Shown here: piece after piece, positions 8,744 to 17,693 of the stretch
Layout: every line of letters starts with the position of its first letter
How positions within the stretch are numbered: the stretch's first letter is position 1
Source of the DNA: Actinomycetospora sp. NBRC 106378
GTDB taxonomy: Bacteria > Actinomycetota > Actinomycetes > Mycobacteriales > Pseudonocardiaceae
NCBI RefSeq assembly: GCF_030269685.1
Contig: NZ_BSTT01000002.1
Location: forward strand, 496,001 to 560,000
DNA: 64,000 nt
Direction: 5' to 3'
Position numbers and translations under genes: made by a program
The notes under the pieces: model-generated
Database searches by the model: none
Seen by the model: the letters and a program-made list of their open reading frames with translations, nothing else
Told to the model about the DNA's origin: nothing

Positions 8744-10231
8744 TCAGTAGGAGATGTTGATCGACTTGAGTTCGGTGTAGCTGAGGAGCTCCTCGAGGCT
8801 CTCCTCGCGACCGACACCGGAGGCCTTGACCCCGCCGTAGGGCACGTTGGGGAAGTGCTTCGCCGAGTCGTTGACCCAGGTGAAGCCGGCCTCGAGCTCG
8901 TGGGCCAGGCGCAGGGCCCGGCCGATGTCGCGGGTCCAGACGGCCGCGGTCAGTCCGTAGGGCGAGTCGTTGGCGATCCGGACGGCGTCGTCCTCGTCGT
9001 CGAAGGCGAGGACCGACAGGACCGGGCCGAAGATCTCCTCGCGGGCGACGGTGTGGTCCTCCCGGACCCCGGTGAGCACGGTGGGGGCGATGAACAGGCC
9101 GTGCGGCCGGCCCTCGGGGCGGCCGCCCCCGGTGACGACCGTGGCGCCCTCGCGCTTCGCGGTGTCGAGGTAGCCGAGGACCTTGTCGTACTGCCGCTGG
9201 TCGATCATGGTGCCCTGCTCGGAGGCCGGGTCGAGGGGATCGCCGAGGCGGTGCCCGCGCAGCCGGTCCGCGATCCGGTCCACCAGCTCGTCGTGCACCG
9301 ACCGTTCCACCAGCAGGCGGGAGTTCGACCCGCAGGACTGGCCGGACCAGGTGAAGTTCATGCCCCGGATCGCGGCGTCGGCCGCGGCGTCGAGGTCGGC
9401 GTCGGCGAAGACGACCATGGCGTTCTTGCCACCCAGCTCCAGGCTGACGTCCTTGATGCCGGACGCGGCCGCGGCCTGCTGGATCGCCCGGCCGGTGCGC
9501 TCGGAGCCGATGAACCCGATCCGCCGGACGTCGGGGTGCCGGACCAGGCGGTCCGGGACGGTCGGCCCGTTGCCGACGACGATGTTGAGCACCCCGGGCG
9601 GGAAGACGTCGCGCAGCAGCTCCCCGAGCCGCAACGCCGAGAGCGGGGCCACCTCCGGCGGCTTCAGGATCGTGGGGTTGCCCGCCACCAGCGGCGCGAA
9701 GATCTTGCCGGCGAACATCAGCGGGTGGTTGAACGGCACGATCCGGACCACCACGCCCACCGGCTGCCGCACGGTGAGGTGCAGGCCGGCGCTGGCCGGG
9801 ATGGTGTCGCCCTTCATCTCCAGCGCGAGCCCGGCGAACAGCCGCGCCTGGGCGAGCGTGATCTGGACGTCCGTGCGGGAGTTCGCGAGCGGCGACCCGG
9901 CGTCGATGGTGTCGAGCAGGGCGAGCTCCTCGCCGTGCTCGGCGATGATCCGCGCTGCCTCCACGACGGCGGCCGCCCGCTGCGGCGCCGGCGTCAGTCG
10001 CCACATCCGGCGGGCGGCGTGGGCCGCCGCGACCGCGGCGTCGGCGTCCTCGATCCCCGCGTCGGGGACGGTGGCGATCGGCTCGCCGAGGAACGGGCTG
10101 ATCCGGGCGTAGGTGCGTCCACCGGTGGCCGGCCGGAGCTCCCCGCCGATCAGGAGGTTCCAGCTCCGGTCGCGCACGGCCAGGTGGCCGGAATCCGGCT
10201 CCGTCCGGGTCGGCGTCTGGACCGCGTCCAT
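8744..10231 (-). CDS. NAD(P)-dependent aldehyde dehydrogenase
   Basis: A 495-residue canonical aldehyde dehydrogenase: N168 in VPFNHP, K190 in ILKPPE, the general base E265 in LELGGKN and the nucleophile C300 in WSGQSCGSNSR are all present. It oxidises an aldehyde to its acid in the cytoplasm. It is the first gene of the six-gene minus-strand operon. The 17-nt leader segment 10244-10260, directly upstream of its ATG, is repeated exactly in front of the dehydratase gene at 18892. A CAGAA/TTCTG palindrome lies about 65 nt upstream. The substrate is unknown, perhaps the aldolase or thiamine-enzyme product. Confidence 0.9.
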   Translation of the reverse strand: MDAVQTPTRTEPDSGHLAVRDRSWNLLIGGELRPATGGRTYARISPFLGEPIATVPDAGIEDADAAVAAAHAARRMWRLTPAPQRAAAVVEAARIIAEHGEELALLDTIDAGSPLANSRTDVQITLAQARLFAGLALEMKGDTIPASAGLHLTVRQPVGVVVRIVPFNHPLMFAGKIFAPLVAGNPTILKPPEVAPLSALRLGELLRDVFPPGVLNIVVGNGPTVPDRLVRHPDVRRIGFIGSERTGRAIQQAAAASGIKDVSLELGGKNAMVVFADADLDAAADAAIRGMNFTWSGQSCGSNSRLLVERSVHDELVDRIADRLRGHRLGDPLDPASEQGTMIDQRQYDKVLGYLDTAKREGATVVTGGGRPEGRPHGLFIAPTVLTGVREDHTVAREEIFGPVLSVLAFDDEDDAVRIANDSPYGLTAAVWTRDIGRALRLAHELEAGFTWVNDSAKHFPNVPYGGVKASGVGREESLEELLSYTELKSINISY

Positions 10232-10243
10232 GCGGGCTCCTCA

Positions 10244-10260
10244 CCTCGTCGTCGGTGACG
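10244..10260 (-). repeat. 17-bp leader repeat, copy 1
   Basis: On the minus strand this reads CGTCACCGACGACGAGG and begins 12 nt upstream of the aldehyde dehydrogenase start (10231). The identical 17-mer occupies 18904-18920, 11 nt upstream of the dehydratase start (18892). It ends in a purine-rich GAGG that can serve as part of the ribosome binding site. Confidence 0.6.
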
Positions 10261-10294
10261 AGACTCGCCGGGAGCCCCTCGGGGAGGAAGAAGA

Positions 10295-10309
10295 TTCTGT
10301 AAGCCAGAA
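10295..10309. promoter_or_regulatory. Candidate operator between divergent catabolic units
   Basis: Inverted repeat TTCTG (10295-10299), 5-nt spacer, CAGAA (10305-10309), in the 181-bp gap between the aldehyde dehydrogenase operon and the FAD hydroxylase gene. Just downstream is a second short palindrome, CGTCC-GCT-GGACG. Which regulator binds is unknown; the nearest candidates are the IclR (1-254) and LysR (19012-19902) genes. Confidence 0.35.
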
Positions 10310-10412
10310 CACGGCGTCCGCTGGACGGCGTTCCTCAGGACAGAAAAGATCGCGGCCCGGCGGGGAGTGGCCGGAGGATGCGGGGCAGGCCCGAGACGAG
10401 GAGTCGACCCGC

Positions 10413-12305
10413 ATGCAGTTCTACCTCGACGGCTACGAGCCCGGGGACCCCCGGATCGCCCGTCCGCTCCCGGTGGCGCCCGAGCGCGGTGAGCAGCCCC
10501 CGGACACGACGGACGTCCTGATCGTCGGCGCCGGACCCGCCGGGCTGGTGCTCGCGGCCCAGCTCGCGGCGTTCCCCGAGGTCCGCACGGTCCTCGTCGA
10601 CCGGCGCGACGGTCCGCTCGCGGTCGGCCAGGCCGACGGGGTGGCCTGCCGGACGGTGGAGATGTTCGAGGCGTTCGGCCTGGCGGACCAGGTCATCGCG
10701 GAGGGCTACCAGGTCAACGAGGTCACGTTCTGGCGGCCCGACCCGCAGGACGAGGCGTCCATCGTGCGGACCGGGCGGGTCGACGACGTGGAGGAGGGCA
10801 TCTCCGAGATGCCCCACATGATCGTCAACCAGGCCCGCATGCTCGCCTTCCTCCGCGAGCACACGGCGCGCTCGGCCGGCCGGGCCGAGCCCTGGTACGG
10901 GCTGCACGCGACCGGCGTGCAGGTCGACCCCGACCCGGCGGCCGAGTACCCGGTGACGGTCACCCTGCAGGAGATCGAGGGGGGCGGGACCCGCACGGTC
11001 CGCGCCCGCTACGTCGTGGGCTGCGACGGGTCGCGCAGCGCGATCCGCAAGGCCATCGGCGCGCGGCTGCAGGGGGACTCGACGCACCAGTCGTGGGGGG
11101 TGCTCGACGTGCTCGCCGTGACCGACTTCCCCGACATCCGGCTGAAGTCCGCGATCAGCTCCGCCGCGGGCAGCATCCTGATCATCCCGCGCGAGGGCGG
11201 TTACCTGGTGCGGCTCTACATCGAGCTGGACAACGACCGCGACAGCGCGATGCTGCGCGACCGCAGCGTCACCCCGGAGAAGCTCGCCGAGGTGGCCGAC
11301 CGGATCCTGCACCCCTACCGCATCGACGTGCGCGACGTCGGGTGGTGGGCGGTCTACGAGATCGCCCAGCGCGTCTGCGACCGCTTCGACGACCTTCCCG
11401 ACGACCTCCCCGACGACCTTCCCGACGATGCCGCCGCCCGGCTGCCGCGCGTGTTCATCGCCGGCGACGCCTGCCACACCCACAGCGCCAAGGCGGGCCA
11501 GGGGATGAACGTGTCGATGGCCGACGCCTGGAACCTCGGCTGGAAGCTCGGCACCGTCCTGCGGGGGACGTCCCGCCCGGAGATCCTGCGGACCTACTCC
11601 ACCGAGCGCCAGGCCGTGGCGCAGCGGCTGATCGAGTTCGACCGCGAGTTCGCGGCCCTGTTCAGCGACCGGGACGCCGAGCCGGAGAAGTTCCAGCACT
11701 ACTTCCGGGAGCAGGGTCGCTACACCGCCGGGGTCGCGGTGCGGTACGGGCCGTCCGTGCTCACCGGCGAGCCCGCGCACCAGCACCTGGCCGAGGGCTT
11801 CCCGGTCGGGATGCGGTTCCACTCCGCGCCGGTCGTCCGGCTGGCCGACGCCAAGCCGATGCACCTCGGCCACGCCGCCCGCGCGGACGGCGCCTGGCGG
11901 CTCTACGCCTTCGCCGACCGCGCCCACCCCGCCGCCGCCGACTCCCGGCTCCGGGCCCTCTGCGACGTCCTCCCCGACCTCGTCGCCCGGTTCACCCCGC
12001 CCACCGCCGACCCGGACGCGGTGGTCGACGTCCGCGCGGTCCTGCAGCAGGGCCACCGCGACGTCGAGGTGCACGATCTCCCCCCGGTCCTCCTGCCCCG
12101 CAAGGGTCGGTTCGGGCTCGTCGACTACGAGAAGACGTTCTGCCCCCGCCCGGGCGAGGACCTGTTCGACCGGCGCGAGGTGGACCGCGAGCAGGGCTGC
12201 CTCGTCGTCGTGCGCCCGGACCAGTACGTGGCGCAGGTGCTGCCCCTGGACGCGTACGCGGACCTCGCCGACCTGCTCGGCGGGTCGCTGGTGCCCGTCC
12301 GGTGA
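10413..12305 (+). CDS. FAD-dependent aromatic hydroxylase (phenol 2-monooxygenase/3-hydroxybenzoate 4-monooxygenase type)
   Basis: A 630-residue group A flavin monooxygenase. The Rossmann FAD motif GAGPAG is at 39-44, the DG motif in VVGCDGSRSAIRKAIG and the second FAD motif in FIAGDACHTHSAKAGQG. The length and the C-terminal thioredoxin-like region are those of phenol or 3-hydroxybenzoate hydroxylases rather than PobA. It should ortho-hydroxylate a phenolic ring using NAD(P)H and O2. ATG at 10413 after GAGGAG (10398-10403). Residues 326-337 hold three DDLP units encoded by a 12-bp repeat, in a loop just before the second FAD motif. The stop overlaps the next start. Confidence 0.88.
   Translation: MQFYLDGYEPGDPRIARPLPVAPERGEQPPDTTDVLIVGAGPAGLVLAAQLAAFPEVRTVLVDRRDGPLAVGQADGVACRTVEMFEAFGLADQVIAEGYQVNEVTFWRPDPQDEASIVRTGRVDDVEEGISEMPHMIVNQARMLAFLREHTARSAGRAEPWYGLHATGVQVDPDPAAEYPVTVTLQEIEGGGTRTVRARYVVGCDGSRSAIRKAIGARLQGDSTHQSWGVLDVLAVTDFPDIRLKSAISSAAGSILIIPREGGYLVRLYIELDNDRDSAMLRDRSVTPEKLAEVADRILHPYRIDVRDVGWWAVYEIAQRVCDRFDDLPDDLPDDLPDDAAARLPRVFIAGDACHTHSAKAGQGMNVSMADAWNLGWKLGTVLRGTSRPEILRTYSTERQAVAQRLIEFDREFAALFSDRDAEPEKFQHYFREQGRYTAGVAVRYGPSVLTGEPAHQHLAEGFPVGMRFHSAPVVRLADAKPMHLGHAARADGAWRLYAFADRAHPAAADSRLRALCDVLPDLVARFTPPTADPDAVVDVRAVLQQGHRDVEVHDLPPVLLPRKGRFGLVDYEKTFCPRPGEDLFDRREVDREQGCLVVVRPDQYVAQVLPLDAYADLADLLGGSLVPVR
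11388..11423 (+). repeat. Three 12-bp in-frame repeats (DDLP x3)
   Basis: Three tandem copies of GACGACCTTCCC (middle copy with one C-for-T change) inside the FAD hydroxylase gene. They add an acidic-proline loop between the catalytic body and the GDACH motif, probably by replication slippage. Confidence 0.85.
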
Positions 12306-13273
12306 GGGAACCCGAGCTGCCGGTCGTCGACGCGCACCACCATCTCGTCGAGGACGCCGACGACCGCATGGCTGCCCTCTGGGGCCGGCGGACCCTCCTC
12401 GCCGACGACTACGCCGAGCTGGTCGGCGAGGAGCGCGTCGTCGCGACGGTCGCCGTGGAGGGGCACACGCGGTACCGGACCTCGGGCCCGGAGCACCTGC
12501 GCCCGGTGGGGGAGACCGAGTTCCTCGCCGGGCAGGGCGACGGGCGGATCGCCGCGGCCATCGTCGGGAACGCCGACCTGCGCCGGGGCGACCGCGTCCG
12601 GGAGGTGCTCGAGGCGCACCTCGCGGCGGCGCCCGACCGGTTCCGGGGCATCCGCCAGGCCGCCCTGTGGGACGAGGACCCGGCCGTCCTCGGTGGGCTG
12701 TTCGACCTGCCGCCCCACCTCTACGCCGACGCGGGCTTCCGGGCCGGGTTCGCCCACCTCGGGCCGCTGGACCTGGTGTTCGACGCGTTCGTCCTCGCAC
12801 CGCAGCTCGCCGACGTCGTCGACCTCGCCCGGGCCTTCCCCGACACCCGGATCGTGCTCGACCACCTCGGCAACCCGGTGGGGACCGGCCGCCACGCCGG
12901 ACGGATGGCCGACCAGCTGCCCGCGTGGCGACGGCACATGGCCGAGCTCGCCCGCTGCCCGGAGGTGACGGTGAAGATGAGCGGCCTGGGCACCGTCCTG
13001 TCGGGCTCCGCGTCCTACCGGGCCGACCCGCCGGTGGGCCCCGACGTGCTCGCCGAGGAGTGGCGCCCCTGGGTCGAGGAGACCGTCGAGCTCTTCGGCG
13101 CCGACCGCGTGATGTTCGGGAGCAACCTCCCGACCGACCGCGTCGGCCCCTTCCCGACGATCCTGAGCGCCTACCGGACGATCACCCGCCACTGCTCGGA
13201 CGCGGAGCGCCGCGCGCTCTTCGCCGGGACGGCGGCGGGCGTCTACCGGCTGGACCTCGAGGGCCGGTGGTGA
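12302..13273 (+). CDS. Amidohydrolase-superfamily metal-dependent hydrolase/decarboxylase
   Basis: A 323-residue TIM-barrel amidohydrolase of the amidohydrolase-2 branch. The metal-binding DAHHH lies at residues 10-14, a barrel strand with VLDHLGNP in the middle and MFGSNLPTD near the C-terminus supplies the late acidic residue. Relatives include lactonases such as 2-pyrone-4,6-dicarboxylate hydrolase and decarboxylases of aromatic acids. GTG at 12302 overlaps the hydroxylase stop (GTGA), so it probably acts on a hydroxylase or ring-cleavage product. Precise reaction not assignable. Confidence 0.8.
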   Translation: MREPELPVVDAHHHLVEDADDRMAALWGRRTLLADDYAELVGEERVVATVAVEGHTRYRTSGPEHLRPVGETEFLAGQGDGRIAAAIVGNADLRRGDRVREVLEAHLAAAPDRFRGIRQAALWDEDPAVLGGLFDLPPHLYADAGFRAGFAHLGPLDLVFDAFVLAPQLADVVDLARAFPDTRIVLDHLGNPVGTGRHAGRMADQLPAWRRHMAELARCPEVTVKMSGLGTVLSGSASYRADPPVGPDVLAEEWRPWVEETVELFGADRVMFGSNLPTDRVGPFPTILSAYRTITRHCSDAERRALFAGTAAGVYRLDLEGRW

Positions 13274-13286
13274 GCGGCCTGCGGGC

Positions 13287-14162
13287 TCAGCTGGCCCGGC
13301 CGGGCGGGGGCCACCAGTCGATCGCGGACACCGGGGTCGCGGGGGCGCCGGTCAGGCGGGGGACGACGTCGGTGACCGCGGCGAGCCCGCCCTCGGCGAT
13401 CGCGAGGTACCAGGAGATCCAGGCTTCGATCTGCTCGCCCGAGAGCCCCAGCCGATAGCGGCGGTCGAAGGCCTCCTCGGGGGTCTCGGGCTCGTACCGG
13501 TAGGGCCGGCCGCTGGCCAGGGCGACCTGCTCGACCTCCTCGGCGAGGGTGAGCGCCTCCGGGCCGGTGACCTCGAGGACGGCGCCCTCGTGGTCGTCGG
13601 GAGCGTCGAGGGCCAGGGCGACGATCACGGCGGCGATGTCCTCGTGGGCGACGAAGGCGGTCCGGCCGGAGCCGCCGGGGCCGCGGACGACGAGGTCGTG
13701 GTCGGCCAGGGAGGCCGGGGTGGAGGCGTAGATCCCGGCCCGGACGATCGTGTGCCGGACCGGGGCCGACTCCAGGTACTGCTCGGTGAGCCAGTGGTCG
13801 CGGGCGTTGCGGTAGGTGGCGTCGGGGGCAGCGCCCAGCAGCGACACGTAGATCACGCGCTCGACCCCGGCGGCGACCGCTGCCTCGACGGCGGTGGCGT
13901 GCTCCTCCAGGCGGCGGCCGGTCGGGCGGCCGGAGACGAGCACGAGGGTCCGGGCGCCGTCGAGGGCGACGCGCATCGCCTCGCCGTCGTCGTAGGCCGC
14001 GGGCCCGCGGGGCTGTGCGCCCCGGAGCCGGGGGAGCCGGGCGGGGTCACGGGCGAGCAGGAGCTGGGGCGCGTCCCGCTCGGCGAGGTGCCGGGCCACC
14101 CGGGAGCCGAGTTCCCCGGTGGCGCCGGTGACGGCGATGGTGTCGTGACGGGGCGTCGACAT
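13287..14162 (-). CDS. NmrA-like NAD(P)-binding atypical SDR
   Basis: A 291-residue Rossmann protein with the extended motif TGATGELG at 12-19 and no Y-x3-K pair in the classical place, as in NmrA/quinone-reductase-like atypical SDRs. It may bind NAD(P)H as a redox sensor or reduce a quinone-like compound. It is convergent with the amidohydrolase (13 nt between stops) and separated from the minus operon upstream by the hairpin at 14213-14248, so it is probably transcribed alone. Start ATG at 14162. Confidence 0.75.
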   Translation of the reverse strand: MSTPRHDTIAVTGATGELGSRVARHLAERDAPQLLLARDPARLPRLRGAQPRGPAAYDDGEAMRVALDGARTLVLVSGRPTGRRLEEHATAVEAAVAAGVERVIYVSLLGAAPDATYRNARDHWLTEQYLESAPVRHTIVRAGIYASTPASLADHDLVVRGPGGSGRTAFVAHEDIAAVIVALALDAPDDHEGAVLEVTGPEALTLAEEVEQVALASGRPYRYEPETPEEAFDRRYRLGLSGEQIEAWISWYLAIAEGGLAAVTDVVPRLTGAPATPVSAIDWWPPPGRAS

Positions 14163-14212
14163 GGAGCACCCTCCGCTCGGGGACCGGGGCGATCACGGTG
14201 CCACGGACGTCC

Positions 14213-14248
14213 CGCGCCGCGCGGGCCGGGCGGGCCCCGCGCGGCGCG
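14213..14248 (-). terminator. Hairpin terminator of the dehydratase-transporter operon
   Basis: A perfect 13-bp stem (CGCGCCGCGCGGG at 14213-14225, complement at 14236-14248, 10-nt loop) starts 7 nt downstream of the transporter stop (14255) and ends before the NmrA-like start (14162). It separates the two minus-strand units. Confidence 0.65.
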
Positions 14249-14254
14249 CGCTCG

Positions 14255-15604
14255 TCAGCGGCTGACGCCGTGCCCCGGGGTGTCGGCCTCGACCGGCCCC
14301 ACGACCGGGTCGAGGTCCACCCCGCGGGTCTCGGGCAGGGCGAGCACGGCCAGCAGGCTCGCGACGGCGACGACGACCATCGCGGTGGCGAGCAGCCACG
14401 GCCCGCCCACGGCGGCGACGAGCCCGACCGCGATCACCGGAGCCGGGCCGGCCAGGACCGCGCCGGGGATCTCGCGGCTCAGCCCGAACCCGCTCAGGCG
14501 GTACTGCGCCGGGAAGAGCTCGGCGAAGAACGCGGCCTGCGACCCGAAGATCGCGAGGCAGCCGCCGCCCAGGGCCAGGGCGAACGCCAGGACGATCAGG
14601 GCCGGGTTCGTCGTGTCGAGCATCCAGAAGAACGGGAACGAGATCAGCGCGCAGAAGCCGGAGACGACGACGTAGACGGGCCGTCGTCCGGCGACGTCCG
14701 ACCAGCGCCCGACCAGCGGGATCGCGAGGGCACCGACCGCGCACCCGACGAGCAGCGCCAGCAGCGACGTCGAGCTCGGGACGCCCTTGGTCTTCAGGTA
14801 GCTCAGCGCGTAGGTCTGGACGACGTAGATGTTGAACGCCAGCGGTCCGTTGGCCACCATCGCGAGCAGGAGCCGCTTCGGCATCGCCCGGATCATGTCG
14901 GCGGCCGGGACGCGGGTCTCGGCGCGGGCGGCCTTGAGGTCGGCGAACACCGGCGACTCGGGGACGCGCAGCCGGATGATCAGTCCGACGGCGACGACGA
15001 TGATGCTGAGCAGGAACGGGATGCGCCAGCCCCAGCTCAGGAGCTGCTCCTGCGGCAGCAGCGCGACGGCGCCGCTGACCGCGGCCGCGAGGCCGATGCC
15101 GAGGAACACCCCGGCGGCCGGGAGCGAGGAGAAGTAGCCCCGGCGTGGGCGCGGGGCGAACTCGGCGACCATCGTGACCGCCCCGACGTACTCCGCGCCG
15201 ACCGCCAGGCCCTGCAACAGCCGGAGCGCCGCGAGCAGGATCGGCGCGCCCACCCCGATCGCGGCGTAGGTCGGCAGCAGCCCGATCAGGGTGGTGGCGA
15301 CCCCCATGAGCAGTAGCGTGGCGACCAGGGCGATCCGGCGGCCGTAGCGGTCACCGACGTGCCCGAAGATCGCGGCACCGATCGGCCGGGCGAAGTACCC
15401 CACGCCGAACGTCGCGAACGCGGCGACCAGCCCGGCGGTGCTGGAGAACGACGGGAAGAACAGCGCGCCGAACACGAGCGCCGCCGCCTGGCCGTAGATC
15501 GCGATGTCGTACCACTCGATGAGGCTCCCGACCATCGTGCCGGGGATGAGCCGTCGTCGGGACTCCTCCCAGATGTCGGTGGAGGAGGGGGCAGCGGCGG
15601 TCAT
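14255..15604 (-). CDS. MFS transporter, metabolite:H+ symporter (MHS) type
   Basis: A 449-residue polytopic transporter with the MHS signature MVGSLIEWYDIAIYGQAA near residues 24-41 and the inter-helix motif GDRYGRR. It is last in the operon dehydratase, maleylacetate-reductase-like, hydroxyacid dehydrogenase, transporter; its ATG overlaps the preceding stop (ATGA). It probably imports the sugar acid or organic acid used by the enzymes upstream. It is a distant relative of the transporter at 333-1628, so the island has two uptake systems of one family. Confidence 0.85.
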   Translation of the reverse strand: MTAAAPSSTDIWEESRRRLIPGTMVGSLIEWYDIAIYGQAAALVFGALFFPSFSSTAGLVAAFATFGVGYFARPIGAAIFGHVGDRYGRRIALVATLLLMGVATTLIGLLPTYAAIGVGAPILLAALRLLQGLAVGAEYVGAVTMVAEFAPRPRRGYFSSLPAAGVFLGIGLAAAVSGAVALLPQEQLLSWGWRIPFLLSIIVVAVGLIIRLRVPESPVFADLKAARAETRVPAADMIRAMPKRLLLAMVANGPLAFNIYVVQTYALSYLKTKGVPSSTSLLALLVGCAVGALAIPLVGRWSDVAGRRPVYVVVSGFCALISFPFFWMLDTTNPALIVLAFALALGGGCLAIFGSQAAFFAELFPAQYRLSGFGLSREIPGAVLAGPAPVIAVGLVAAVGGPWLLATAMVVVAVASLLAVLALPETRGVDLDPVVGPVEADTPGHGVSR

Positions 15605-16602
15605 CGGCGCTCCTGGAGGGACGGGGCCGGCAGGCCCCGGGACGGGCGGACGAGGTGGGAGAGCGGGCCGCCCGTGGCGAGGCGGTTGATGTTCGCGGCG
15701 ATCACCGCGTACCGGCGCTGCGAGAGCTCCCGGGTCCACGCGCTGGAGTGCGGCGTGCACCAGACGTTCGGGAGGTCCCAGAAGGGCCGGCGGGCCGGGG
15801 CCGGATCCGGCTCCGAGGAGCTGGGGTAGCGGTACCAGACGTCGAGGACCGCGCCACCGATCGCGCCGGAGGTGAGCGCCTCGTACAGCGCGTCCTCGTC
15901 GACGACCTCGGCACGGGACACGTTGATCACCACCGCCTGCGCCTTCATGACGGCGAGCGCGGCACGGTCGACCAGCCCGGTCGTCTGCTCGGTGAGCGGG
16001 CAGGCGACGACGAGGAAGTCCACGTCGGCCAGGAACTCGGGGAGCCGGTCGGGTGGGAGGACGGTGGTCGTCCGGTCGTCGAGGGCGTGGTCGTCGAGGG
16101 CGAGCACCCGCATCCCGAACGCCGACGCCCGGGCCGCGACGGCCCGGCCGATCCGCCCGTAGCCGAGGAGCCCGAGGGTCTTCCCGTGCACCTCGCCGTG
16201 CGGGACCCGGTGGCGGTACTGCTCCGGCCACGCGTCCGCGGAGAAGCGGTCCGTCATCTCGCCGGCCCGGATCTCCCAGTCCAGCAGCCGGGCGAGCACG
16301 AACTCCGCGATCGGGATCTCGTGCTCGAAGACGTTCGCGACGGCGGTCTCCGGGCGCAGGTTCTCGAGGTCGATCCCGTCGAGCCCGGCGCCCGGCACGT
16401 GGAGCAGCCGGAACGACGGCATCCGCCCCGACGGTCGCCGGAACCGCAGCGAGACGACGACGTCGTCCGCGCCGATGCGGTCGTCGTGCGCGTCGGTGGT
16501 CGCGGCGTCCGCGGGGAGGGCGACCACCTCGTGCGACGGGTCGAGGTGCGCGGTCAGGTCGTCGGCGTGCGTGGCCGCCTCGCCGACGAGGAACACGGTC
16601 AC
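15601..16602 (-). CDS. D-isomer-specific 2-hydroxyacid dehydrogenase
   Basis: A 333-residue NAD-dependent dehydrogenase. The Rossmann motif is GLLGYGRIGRAV, the substrate-binding arginine lies in INVSRAEVVDEDAL and the catalytic histidine in CTPHSSAW; the catalytic acid is in the stretch between. It interconverts a 2-keto acid and a D-2-hydroxy acid. GTG at 16602 overlaps the preceding stop (GTGA) and its own stop overlaps the transporter start, so it is tightly coupled. In this context it could reduce a keto acid made by the dehydratase. Confidence 0.85.
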   Translation of the reverse strand: MTVFLVGEAATHADDLTAHLDPSHEVVALPADAATTDAHDDRIGADDVVVSLRFRRPSGRMPSFRLLHVPGAGLDGIDLENLRPETAVANVFEHEIPIAEFVLARLLDWEIRAGEMTDRFSADAWPEQYRHRVPHGEVHGKTLGLLGYGRIGRAVAARASAFGMRVLALDDHALDDRTTTVLPPDRLPEFLADVDFLVVACPLTEQTTGLVDRAALAVMKAQAVVINVSRAEVVDEDALYEALTSGAIGGAVLDVWYRYPSSSEPDPAPARRPFWDLPNVWCTPHSSAWTRELSQRRYAVIAANINRLATGGPLSHLVRPSRGLPAPSLQERR

Positions 16603-17693
16603 GGCCGGCCGCCGTCCAGGGCCGCCTCGAGGATCGCGCGCACCGGCGCCTCCTCGACGGGCGCCGGGTTGCGGCCCTCCCACGGGTCGGAGCCGTGGCC
16701 GCCGGTGGTGATCTCGACGATGCGCTCCACCGCCTCCCGGCCGACGCCGACGTCGGCGAGCCGGACGGGCAGGCCCGCCGCCGTGGCGAGGTCCCACAGG
16801 TGCCCGGCGAGGTCGGTGGTACCGACCGCCCGGGCGACGAGCCCCAGCGACTCCGGGGCCCGCTCCAGGAGGTGGGCCGTGACGTAGGGCAGGACGACGG
16901 CGTGCGCGGTGCCGTGCTCGACGTCGTAGCTCCCGCCCAGCGTGTGCGCCACCGCGTGCTGCAGGGCGAACCCGCCGGTCAGGGCGGCGCCCGCGAGGTA
17001 GGCGCCGTAGAGCAGGTCGGAGCGCACGCCGAGGTCGTCGGGCGCGGCCAGCAGGCGGGGGAGGGCGTCGCAGACGACGCGCGCCCCCTCGACGGCGGCG
17101 GGGACGAGCAGGGGGCTGGTCGACGGCAGGTAGACCGCGTCGATGCAGTGCGCGAGGGCGTTCATGGCACTCGCGGCGCTGACCCGCACGGGCAGGCCGA
17201 CCGACAGCTCCGGGTCGTAGAGCACCGTGGACGCGAGCATGTCCAGGCTCTGGTGCATGTACTTGACGCCGTCGATCGTCATGCCGCAGAAGGCCGTCAT
17301 CTCCGAGCCCGAGTACGTCGTCGGGACGTCGATGATCGGCAGCGCGTGGCGGTAGGCGATGCCCTTGGCGAGGCCGGTGGCCGCCCCGCCACCGGCGGCG
17401 ACGAGACAGTCCGCGCCGAGCTCCCTCGCCCGGGCCTCGGCGGTGGCGGTGAGCTCGATCGGGACCTGCGAGACGGCCTCGGGCAGCAGGCCGGCGCTCC
17501 GGTCACCGAGGTCGGCGACGAAGCGCTCGCCGAGGGCCGTCCGGCCGGGGGTGGTGACGACGAGGGCGCGGCTCGCCCCGAGGCGCTCGACCTCGGCGCG
17601 CAGCGTGCCGGCGCAGCCGGGCCCGAAGACGATCCGGGGCGGCGTGGCGTTGTGGGGACCACCCGGCGTCGAGAAGGTGCGGAGGTCGCTCAC
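16599..17693 (-). CDS. Iron-type alcohol dehydrogenase, maleylacetate-reductase-like
   Basis: A 364-residue group III (iron) dehydrogenase. The N-terminal RIVFGPG, the nucleotide-binding GGGAATGLAKGIAYR, PTTYSGSEMT, and the metal-ligand region NALAHCIDAVYLPS followed by LQHAVAHTLGGSYDVEHG are all typical of maleylacetate reductases, which take maleylacetate to 3-oxoadipate in (chloro)aromatic breakdown. A simpler aldehyde/ketone reductase cannot be excluded. GTG at 17693 overlaps the dehydratase stop (GTGA). Finding it beside a galactonate-dehydratase-like gene, not a ring-cleavage dioxygenase, is unusual. Confidence 0.8.
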   Translation of the reverse strand: MSDLRTFSTPGGPHNATPPRIVFGPGCAGTLRAEVERLGASRALVVTTPGRTALGERFVADLGDRSAGLLPEAVSQVPIELTATAEARARELGADCLVAAGGGAATGLAKGIAYRHALPIIDVPTTYSGSEMTAFCGMTIDGVKYMHQSLDMLASTVLYDPELSVGLPVRVSAASAMNALAHCIDAVYLPSTSPLLVPAAVEGARVVCDALPRLLAAPDDLGVRSDLLYGAYLAGAALTGGFALQHAVAHTLGGSYDVEHGTAHAVVLPYVTAHLLERAPESLGLVARAVGTTDLAGHLWDLATAAGLPVRLADVGVGREAVERIVEITTGGHGSDPWEGRNPAPVEEAPVRAILEAALDGGRP

